NCBI GenBank assembly: GCA_032117915.1
Contig: JAULYI010000244.1
Location: forward strand, 1 to 13,222
Direction: 5' to 3'
DNA: 13,222 nucleotides
Origin: ZLKRG46 sp032117915
GTDB taxonomy: Bacteria > Bacteroidota > Ignavibacteria > Kapaibacteriales > Kapaibacteriaceae
Below the pieces are notes generated by a model. That model did not search any database and was not told the DNA's origin. It saw only the letters and a program-made list of their open reading frames with translations. Positions 7,636 to 13,222 of the stretch are shown here, piece by piece. Position 1 is the first letter of the stretch, and the number at the start of each line of letters is the position of its first letter. Both the position numbers and the translations under genes were made by a program.

Positions 7636-8139
7636 TTAGACCAGGCCTATTGCCTGATGCATCTCGTGACCATAGTCGGTGTAGACCTCCTCACCCGGCT
7701 TGATATCGCGCAACGCCACGATCCATATGCGCTTCCCATCGCTCTCATACCGTGCGTTCGGACCATGTTTGCCAGAGCCGTGGTAGTCGCATGCATACCG
7801 CGCAATTCCGCTCGACGTCTTGGATGCATCGAGCACATATCGAGCATCGAGCTCGATGCCGTATGCGCCAAGGCCCTGGCTCTCATACTTGGCATCGTAT
7901 TGCTTCGTGCTCATCTTCTCGCCACGGTACTCGACGATATGCTGTCCTTTCTTGAACGGACGGACAGCATACAATCCAAGACCTGCACGCGGAATACGAC
8001 TCTTTGCCACCTGCAGACCCAAGACCTCGCGCGTGTGCTGGGCACAGTACGGATGGGTGATCGTCGTCATCCTCTTGCACTGCCCCTTTTCACCATGATA
8101 GGCGCATTGCGATGTGACTCGTATGGAGTGCGATTTCAT
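7636..8139 (-). CDS. Small SET-domain protein with N-terminal Cys/His zinc-finger-like motif
   Basis: A 167-residue protein. Residues 12-35 contain C-x8-C-x10-C-x2-H (C12, C21, C32, H35), a spacing close to plant WRC-type zinc fingers. A SET lysine methyltransferase domain follows, from about 43 (VAKSRIPRAGLGLYAVRPFKKGQHIVEYRGE) to 157 (GEEVYTDYG at 149-157), containing the S-adenosylmethionine-binding G-x-G (GLG) element. The usual RFINHSCxPN core is altered: ARYACDYHGSGKHGPNARY (113-131) keeps the RY and PNA ends but lacks the NHS triad and holds about five extra residues. Typical post-SET cysteines are absent. Substrate and activity are unknown; a protein methyltransferase is the family expectation. 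It begins 21 bp after the TonB receptor stop on the same strand and ends 2 bp from the convergent pbpC stop. Confidence 0.8.
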   Translation of the reverse strand: MKSHSIRVTSQCAYHGEKGQCKRMTTITHPYCAQHTREVLGLQVAKSRIPRAGLGLYAVRPFKKGQHIVEYRGEKMSTKQYDAKYESQGLGAYGIELDARYVLDASKTSSGIARYACDYHGSGKHGPNARYESDGKRIWIVALRDIKPGEEVYTDYGHEMHQAIGLV

Positions 8140-8143
8140 GGAG

Positions 8144-8151
8144 CAAAGATA
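8144..8151 (-). promoter_or_regulatory. Possible -7 box just upstream of the SET gene
   Basis: TATCTTTG on the minus strand fits the Bacteroidota TAnnTTTG box exactly and ends 4 nt before the SET gene ATG. It lies in the 21-bp gap after the receptor stop. If used, transcription would start at or next to the ATG, giving a leaderless message independent of the riboswitch. A weak TTCG sits about 23 nt upstream in place of the -33 TTTG. Confidence 0.35.
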
Positions 8152-8160
8152 CGAGCGCGA

Positions 8161-10491
8161 TCACAGCTCGTATTCGAAGCCTACATAGATCATCCTTGAA
8201 GCTCCGGGAAAGAACTCAGCACCATTGCCGCCACCAAGGTAGACCGTGTCGAACAGGTTCTGCACCTGCAACCGATATCGAGTATTGCTGTCCGTGTCGC
8301 GGAACCACGCATTCAGATTCACGATGGTCGCAGCATCGACCGTGTTATCATATCCAGCATTGTCGCCGAAGTTGTCCGTTCTGAACGCACCGATATGACG
8401 GACCCATGCCTCGATCATGCCGAAGTCATAGGCGAAGCGAAGACCCACATTTGCGAGCATGTCCGGGAAGCCAGACACGGGGTTGCCCGTAAGGTCGATG
8501 GTGCCATCATCCGTCACAAAGGCATACTCCACGATACGATTGCGGCTGATGGTCGCGTTACCCCATGCGCTCAATGCCAGCATGCCAGATCTCCAAAGCT
8601 CAGCAGCGGCCTGTAGCTCGACACCAAGGTGACGCGTTCTAGGAGCATTACCCTCGATCGGTAAGCCGAAGATGTCCCGCTGTCCGTTCTTGACCAATTC
8701 GTCCGTGAACTCCATCCAATATCCCGTGATCGATGCCTGAAGTGTTTTCGTCGAGTATGCATACTGGGCCTCGATATCAAGCATGCGTTCAGGTCGTACA
8801 AGGGGCTGTGAGAAGTCATAGCGAACCTGTCCGCCCGTGGTATCAACGGCAAACCGGGGCGTTACACCGTACCAGGCTTCACTGGCAGCGTAGAGGTTGT
8901 TCCGGCGGGGTTCACGTGAGGTATATGCAAGGGCGATAAACGCTGACTGCACATCGTCGATATTCCAGTTCAGGCCCAGCCTTGGATTAGCAAATACGTA
9001 TTGGACGTCAAACAAGGCTGCGCCATTGCCTATGGTAGCACCGGATGTCGTCAGGTAGGACGTGAACACACCGTTGCGCCGCTCATCTTCGACGCCATAT
9101 GTATGGCGCACCACTTGCAGCTCGGTGTTCAGTGTCAGATCATCGCTCAGGGTCCACAGCTGACGAGCAAAGGCACTCATGATCGACCGAGTACCACGGT
9201 ACGAGTAAAACTTCGTCTCGGGGTCGTAGCCCGCGGGCAGACCATTGGCAAAACGAAGTTTGCCCCAATGTTCCGATCGGTGACTCCGCCATTCAAGTCC
9301 TCCGGTGAACTGACCATAGGCATTCGACCACACGAGACGCGGGATCCAGCCAAGCTGGTTGTTGTCGACGTTAGCACGGACGAGTCCATCTGACAGTGCA
9401 ACCGAGGGATCAAGGCCGAACATGTCAGACGTTGCCCATGAAGCGTCATAGTCGAAGAATCCCTCGCCTGCGTAACTGAAGAGGACGGACTTCAGCTCGA
9501 CGTTGTCGCTGAGATTCCAGTCATTCAGGAGTTCGACGTGAGGCTGCTCGAAATTCTCGATCTCGTTCGAGCGACGCGTACTGGCGAATTGGACGGTACC
9601 CGTGCTATCGTATTCCCAGTAGCTCAGGTTTGTGCGACGTCGTGCTCTGTCAAGTGCCCACTCTTTGGGAAGGCCGGTGTAGGCCAGACCGTCGGCGATC
9701 GGACCACCAAAGACGTTCACCTGCGTGCGCAGCACGCTGTCGAACCGAACCGCGCTGACGTAGTACGAACGAAGGTTTGCCCATGACTGGTCACGGAACC
9801 CCGCAGCATCGATGGTGCTATACCGCGCGTATAGCGCATACCGATTATCGATAAGGCCGGAGGACACCTCGATCGAAGATTTTGCCATGTTCGGCTGGAT
9901 ACTCTCGGACAGGCCGGACCAGTCACGAAGACTCTGCTGAGCATCCTGCTGGACTCCCAGACCGAAACTCATACGCACAAACCTCTGGTCAGCAAAGGCG
10001 GACGTCGTCATGTTGACGCTTCCACCGATGGCCGCTGCCCCATAATTGACCATCCCTGCACCTCGTTGCACTTGGATGGAGTGCAGTGAGGATGTCAGAT
10101 CCGGGAAATTGACCCAGTACACATTGTGATCTTCGGGATCGTTCTGCGGTACGCCATTGATATAGACGGCAATGCGGCGCTGATCGAATCCACGCATCGT
10201 GAGATTCGTGTAGCCGATGCTGTTGCCGTTTTCGGAGTAGAACATCACGGACGGCAGTGTTGACAGAAGATCGGGAATGTCGCGGACGGTATGACGTTCG
10301 CGAAGCTCGACCTTAGTCAACTCGTTGAACACGACGGGCGTTTGTCGTTCAACGGCGCGCAGGCTCGTAACCGAAATGGAGGGCGCCGTGTACGTTCGTA
10401 CGGAATCGGCCTTTTGGCGGGCAGACAGCGCGGTGGTATCCGCCGGCTGTGCTGTAGCGATGCCAAGCATCGCGAGGAGTGTGAGGGACAT
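8161..10491 (-). CDS. TonB-dependent outer-membrane receptor, predicted thiamine uptake
   Basis: A 776-residue TonB-dependent receptor. A short signal peptide (MSLTLLAMLGIATA, likely cut before Gln15) lacks a positively charged start. A TonB-box-like SISVTSLR lies at 38-45, then a plug domain at about 50-165 with the typical TMRGFDQRRIAVYINGVP (98-115) and IQVQRGAGMVNYGAAAIGGSVN (139-160). The rest is a 22-strand-type beta barrel ending in MIYVGFEYEL. There is no carboxypeptidase-regulatory-like N-terminal extension, unlike SusC proteins. The substrate is inferred from the TPP riboswitch directly upstream: thiamine-regulated TonB receptors are known from Bacteroidota comparative genomics. It probably imports thiamine or a precursor across the outer membrane; the inner-membrane transporter is not in the window. 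The SET gene follows by 21 bp. Confidence 0.93.
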   Translation of the reverse strand: MSLTLLAMLGIATAQPADTTALSARQKADSVRTYTAPSISVTSLRAVERQTPVVFNELTKVELRERHTVRDIPDLLSTLPSVMFYSENGNSIGYTNLTMRGFDQRRIAVYINGVPQNDPEDHNVYWVNFPDLTSSLHSIQVQRGAGMVNYGAAAIGGSVNMTTSAFADQRFVRMSFGLGVQQDAQQSLRDWSGLSESIQPNMAKSSIEVSSGLIDNRYALYARYSTIDAAGFRDQSWANLRSYYVSAVRFDSVLRTQVNVFGGPIADGLAYTGLPKEWALDRARRRTNLSYWEYDSTGTVQFASTRRSNEIENFEQPHVELLNDWNLSDNVELKSVLFSYAGEGFFDYDASWATSDMFGLDPSVALSDGLVRANVDNNQLGWIPRLVWSNAYGQFTGGLEWRSHRSEHWGKLRFANGLPAGYDPETKFYSYRGTRSIMSAFARQLWTLSDDLTLNTELQVVRHTYGVEDERRNGVFTSYLTTSGATIGNGAALFDVQYVFANPRLGLNWNIDDVQSAFIALAYTSREPRRNNLYAASEAWYGVTPRFAVDTTGGQVRYDFSQPLVRPERMLDIEAQYAYSTKTLQASITGYWMEFTDELVKNGQRDIFGLPIEGNAPRTRHLGVELQAAAELWRSGMLALSAWGNATISRNRIVEYAFVTDDGTIDLTGNPVSGFPDMLANVGLRFAYDFGMIEAWVRHIGAFRTDNFGDNAGYDNTVDAATIVNLNAWFRDTDSNTRYRLQVQNLFDTVYLGGGNGAEFFPGASRMIYVGFEYEL

Positions 10492-10552
10492 GGACGGTAG
10501 GACTGTTGTGAAACATCGTACACGTCCGTCGGAGGAGCTGATCTGTTGATCG

Positions 10553-10628
10553 CCGTTTCCCTACGCCGGTATGACCCGGATCAGGTTCGAAGAGTGTGAT
10601 CTCAGCCGCCGTGCGGCACCTCTAACGG
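10553..10628 (-). promoter_or_regulatory. TPP (thiamine pyrophosphate) riboswitch, THI element
   Basis: Read on the minus strand, the conserved blocks appear in order: GAGGTGCC, then CGGCTGAGAT (the pyrimidine-sensing CUGAGA bulge), then GAACCTGATCCGGGTCATACCGGCGTAGGGA (the pyrophosphate-sensing arm; the final 31-base block covers 10589-10559). A closing P1 helix is visible as CCGTT (10628-10624) pairing with AACGG (10557-10553). It lies 61 nt upstream of the receptor ATG. No intrinsic terminator with a U-run was seen in the expression platform, so control of translation initiation is more likely: GGACG in the leader can pair with CGTCC immediately before the ATG. High TPP is expected to turn the receptor off. 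Confidence 0.96.
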
Positions 10629-10659
10629 AACGGTACGAATATACGAGTTACGGGAGACT

Positions 10660-10692
10660 GTTGCGAAGGAGCAACGGATGCCTCGTTCGCAA
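10660..10692. repeat. Inverted repeats in the receptor/murA divergent region
   Basis: TTGCGAA at 10661-10667 is repeated as its complement TTCGCAA at 10686-10692, with 18 bp between. Inside it, GTTGC at 10660-10664 and GCAAC at 10671-10675 make a second, competing 5-bp stem. It lies between the riboswitch 5' end and the murA start, where the promoters of both divergent units must be. It may be a regulator binding site; no protein can be named. Confidence 0.35.
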
Positions 10693-10715
10693 CCATGGCG
10701 GTCGTAAATTGCCGT

Positions 10716-11978
10716 ATGGACAAGTTTATCGTTGATGGTGGAACGCGTCTGGAAGGACGCATCAGGGTTTCGGGAGCGAAGAATGCATCGTTGGCATTGA
10801 TGCCGACATGCTTACTCGCCCAATCCACGTTCGTGCTGCACAACACGCCGGACAACCGTGACGTGGTGACATTCCGACGCCTGTTGGAATCGCTGGGCGT
10901 GCAATCGTCAATGCAGGGCCATGATCTGGTGCTGGATTCGACACATCTATCAAGCCAGGAAGCTCCATACGAGCACGTAAAGAAGATGCGTGCGTCGATC
11001 TATGTATTGGGGCCGTTGGTAGCGCGGTATGGCAATGCCCGTGTGTCGCTTCCGGGCGGCTGCAATTTTGGTCCCCGGCCCGTTGACCTCCACCTCAAAG
11101 GACTCGAGCGACTTGGTGCAGAGATCACGATCGAAGGCGGATATATCAACGCCAAGACAGCACGTCTGCAGGGAGCCCATTTCCATTTCGACATCTCATC
11201 GGTCGGAGCCACAGTTAACGTGATGATGGCTGCGACGCTCGCCAAGGGCGAGACCTTACTGACAAATGCAGCAACTGAACCCGAGGTAGCCTCCTTGGCT
11301 ATGATGCTCGTTAGCATGGGAGCGATCATCGACGGCATTGGTACGACCACCCTGCGGATTCAGGGCGTCGACGAGCTGCTGGGCGTAGAGACGACGACCA
11401 TTCCAGACCGTATCGAAGCCGGCACATTCCTGATCGCGGGCGCTATGACGAAGGGCGACCTCACGCTCGACAACGTGGACCCACTGCATTTGTCGGCCGA
11501 GCTACAAGCCCTGACAGATGCCGGGTGCACGGTTGAAGCTGGCAGCAACACGATCCGTGTGCGTATGACGGACGACCCCGAACCTGTTGACATCACAACC
11601 ACTCCCTATCCCGGTTTTCCAACGGACACCCAGGCACAGTGGGCAGCCTTCATGCTGCAGGCGAAGGGGGCTGCGCGGGTACGTGACACGATCTATCCGA
11701 CACGCTTCGGCTATGTGCCGGAACTGCAGCGCCTAGGCGCCGATATCGAGACCGGAGAAGGCTATTGCGTGGTCAAGGGAGGTCAACGACTCACCGGCGC
11801 AACGGTCATGTCCAGCGACCTGCGAGCCAGCGCCAGCCTTGTGATGGCCGCCATGATCGCCGAGGGTTCAAGCGAGATCCTTCGCGTGTACCACATCGAT
11901 CGTGGATACGAGGCGATCGAACATAAGTTGAATGCCGTTGGCGCCCGTATTCGTCGGGAACACACCGAGGAGTTCTGA
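10716..11978 (+). CDS. murA: UDP-N-acetylglucosamine 1-carboxyvinyltransferase
   Basis: MurA transfers enolpyruvate from PEP to UDP-GlcNAc, the first committed step of peptidoglycan precursor synthesis in the cytoplasm and the target of fosfomycin. Starting at the ATG at 10716 gives MDKFIVDGG and 420 residues, almost the same as E. coli MurA (419), and places SGAKNA with Lys22 at the same number. The fosfomycin-reactive Cys is present (LPGGCNFGPRPVDLHL, C116), predicting sensitivity, not the Cys-to-Asp resistance form. PTDTQAQ carries the catalytic Asp, and DLRASASLVMA and HIDRGYE are intact near the C-terminus. An upstream in-frame ATG at 10695 would add seven unrelated residues. TAAATTG lies 4 nt before the chosen ATG. 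The stop overlaps the next gene by one base. Confidence 0.97.
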   Translation: MDKFIVDGGTRLEGRIRVSGAKNASLALMPTCLLAQSTFVLHNTPDNRDVVTFRRLLESLGVQSSMQGHDLVLDSTHLSSQEAPYEHVKKMRASIYVLGPLVARYGNARVSLPGGCNFGPRPVDLHLKGLERLGAEITIEGGYINAKTARLQGAHFHFDISSVGATVNVMMAATLAKGETLLTNAATEPEVASLAMMLVSMGAIIDGIGTTTLRIQGVDELLGVETTTIPDRIEAGTFLIAGAMTKGDLTLDNVDPLHLSAELQALTDAGCTVEAGSNTIRVRMTDDPEPVDITTTPYPGFPTDTQAQWAAFMLQAKGAARVRDTIYPTRFGYVPELQRLGADIETGEGYCVVKGGQRLTGATVMSSDLRASASLVMAAMIAEGSSEILRVYHIDRGYEAIEHKLNAVGARIRREHTEEF

Positions 11979-13180
11979 TGCTTCGGCGGGTGCTGTTCTG
12001 CCTTGTGCTTTGCACGGCTGCCGTAGCCCTGGCCGCGCAGTCTTCCATTGATGAACGGCGGAAGGACCTTGACAGGCTGCGCTCGTCGATCGAACAGACG
12101 CGACGCCGTATCGACGCGCTGAATCGCCGCGAATCATCAGCCATGAAGTCTCTGACGTCGGCTCAGCGTCAGCAGCACCGGCTTGCCGGCTTCATCGCAT
12201 CCCTGGAATCCGAACTTCGTGCATTGCAGGACTCTGCCGCTGCGATCTCTAGCCAGCGGCAGGCCACACAGTCGAATCTGCAGCGCGTACAACAGGCCTA
12301 TAACGACGCCACCGTGCGTATGATGAGCATGCGCTCGCAACAGCGAGGATCCCAACAGCAATCAGGTGCCCCCTCGGAACTGTTCCGGGCACTCACGAAT
12401 TCCGTAACTGCCTTCCGACGTCAGATGCGGAGCCTTCAGGACTCGCTCCAGCAACAGGAGTCATTACTTTCTGCCTACGCGTCAACGCAGGCGTCGGTCA
12501 AGTCCACCACGCAGCGCGAACAGCAGCGTCTTGCTACGAGCATCACGGCTTCGCAGCGGCAGCTCCAGCAGTTACGCACGAACAAAACAGCGCTCCTGCG
12601 GGAACTCAAGCAGAAGCAGGCCAGCGTGTCGCGGCTGCAGTCGATCATCCGCGAGCAGATCGCCCGCGCGGAGCGCGAGCGCAGGCAGCGCGCCGATGCC
12701 GAACGCCGCCGCCGTGCCGCCGATGCTGCACGCCGAGGCACGCCGCCACCGGCAGAAGTGCCGGAACCGGACGTTACGACGGGGCCGGGATATGGTGCCC
12801 GATCTCTGCCCTGGCCCACACCATCACGATCGATCCTGCACGGTTATGGCACCTACACGAACAAGCAGACGGGAACGGTGTTCGACAATCCCGGGATCGA
12901 CATCAAGGTCCCTCGCGGCACGGCCATCGCTTGCGTAGCATCCGGCACCGTCTCAAGCGTAAACTGGCTGCCGGGCTTTGGCTCACTGGTCATCGTCGAC
13001 CATCAGAACGGCTTCCGCAGCGTCTACGCCAATCTGGCCACGGTGAGCGTCCGCCAAGGCTCGGCCCTGCGAGCCGGTTCGACCGTTGGCACAAGTGGCG
13101 AGAACGTCGACGGAGAACTCGTGCATTTCGAGCTGTGGAGGGGTCGCGAACGCGTCGACCCGACGCGCTATCTGCGCTGA
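11978..13180 (+). CDS. EnvC-like coiled-coil/LytM protein, probable murein hydrolase activator
   Basis: A 400-residue exported protein: signal peptide 1-20 (RR then a hydrophobic core, cut before Gln21), two long Gln/Arg/Ser-rich coiled coils (about 24-120 and 135-250), a Pro-rich linker (255-270), and a C-terminal M23/LytM domain (285-400). The domain's zinc site is degenerate: the HxGxD motif reads NPGID (304-308), YAH reads YAN (350-352), and HxH reads LVH (381-383), leaving only Asp308 and His383. This pattern fits EnvC/NlpD-type activators, which stimulate amidases at the division septum instead of cutting peptidoglycan. The start ATG overlaps the murA stop (TGATG), implying translational coupling between precursor synthesis and wall remodelling. 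The cognate amidase is not in the window. Confidence 0.9.
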   Translation: MLRRVLFCLVLCTAAVALAAQSSIDERRKDLDRLRSSIEQTRRRIDALNRRESSAMKSLTSAQRQQHRLAGFIASLESELRALQDSAAAISSQRQATQSNLQRVQQAYNDATVRMMSMRSQQRGSQQQSGAPSELFRALTNSVTAFRRQMRSLQDSLQQQESLLSAYASTQASVKSTTQREQQRLATSITASQRQLQQLRTNKTALLRELKQKQASVSRLQSIIREQIARAERERRQRADAERRRRAADAARRGTPPPAEVPEPDVTTGPGYGARSLPWPTPSRSILHGYGTYTNKQTGTVFDNPGIDIKVPRGTAIACVASGTVSSVNWLPGFGSLVIVDHQNGFRSVYANLATVSVRQGSALRAGSTVGTSGENVDGELVHFELWRGRERVDPTRYLR

Positions 13181-13198
13181 CGAGGCCTTCTGTGCGTC

Positions 13199-13222
13199 TT
13201 ACTTGCTGGCCTTGTCTTCAAG
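13199..13222 (-). CDS. Possible C-terminal end of a gene entering from the right edge
   Basis: On the minus strand the last codons read LEDKASK followed by TAA at 13201-13199. The lysine-rich ending and its position 18 bp from the convergent EnvC-like stop fit the tail of a real gene in this tightly packed region, but seven residues cannot identify it and the frame could be open by chance. Confidence 0.35.
   Translation of the reverse strand, partial: LEDKASK

Noticed and set aside
7642..7656. CAGGC-CTATT-GCCTG hairpin after the pbpC stop as a terminator
   Set aside because: Only a 5-bp stem without a T-run, and it lies inside the SET gene coding end; insufficient for an intrinsic terminator.
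7657..8199. Long open frame on the plus strand opposite the SET gene
   Set aside because: It is antisense to a recognisable SET domain and its translation shows no family features; treated as a shadow frame.
10695..10715. Upstream ATG for murA
   Set aside because: Gives seven extra residues; the MDKF start matches E. coli MurA and puts the catalytic Lys at position 22.
1..13222. CRISPR array, tRNA, rRNA, insertion sequence or defence system
   Set aside because: Looked for spaced repeats, transposase or nuclease motifs and tRNA-like stems across the window and saw none.

Overview
The window is a compact piece of bacterial chromosome with ten complete genes, two gene fragments at the edges, and one clear riboswitch. 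By eye the G+C is in the mid-50s. Several features point to a Gram-negative member of the Bacteroidota/Chlorobi/Kapabacteria (FCB) group: a TonB-dependent outer-membrane receptor, a heptosyltransferase-like GT9 enzyme, an FA2H-like lipid hydroxylase of a type seen in sphingolipid makers, few Shine-Dalgarno sequences, and TAnnTTTG-like boxes close to start codons. The phylum is an inference from gene content and motifs. No tRNA, rRNA, CRISPR array, IS element or phage gene was seen, so this reads as core chromosome and not a mobile island.

Left block (1-3703, minus strand): a GT9 glycosyltransferase, a Gfo/Idh/MocA-fold protein that lacks both usual catalytic residues, and the replicative helicase dnaB follow one another. 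The 102-bp gap before dnaB holds a tandem GGTTATCC repeat containing a perfect DnaA box. Just past dnaB, an N-terminal gene fragment with a good ribosome-binding site runs off the left edge.

Middle block (3754-7633): a small STAS-domain protein on the plus strand converges on a minus-strand pair, an FA2H-like hydroxylase followed by an isolated nuoC (complex I subunit C without its usual nuo neighbours). Divergent from the hydroxylase, only 17 bp away, is pbpC (penicillin-binding protein 1C).

Right block (7636-13222): a minus-strand unit holds a TonB-dependent receptor behind a well-conserved thiamine pyrophosphate (TPP) riboswitch, followed 21 bp later by a small SET-domain protein with an N-terminal Cys/His zinc-finger-like motif. 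Divergent from the receptor are murA (first committed step of peptidoglycan synthesis) and, overlapping it by one base, an EnvC-like coiled-coil/LytM protein with a degenerate metal site. A short C-terminal gene fragment may enter from the right edge.

Shared themes are cell-envelope construction (GT9, pbpC, murA, EnvC-like, lipid hydroxylase) and nutrient uptake across the outer membrane (a predicted thiamine receptor). The points most worth following are the riboswitch-receptor-SET arrangement, the atypical SET protein, the DnaA-box repeat before dnaB, and two enzyme-fold proteins (Gfo/Idh and LytM) whose active-site residues have been replaced.
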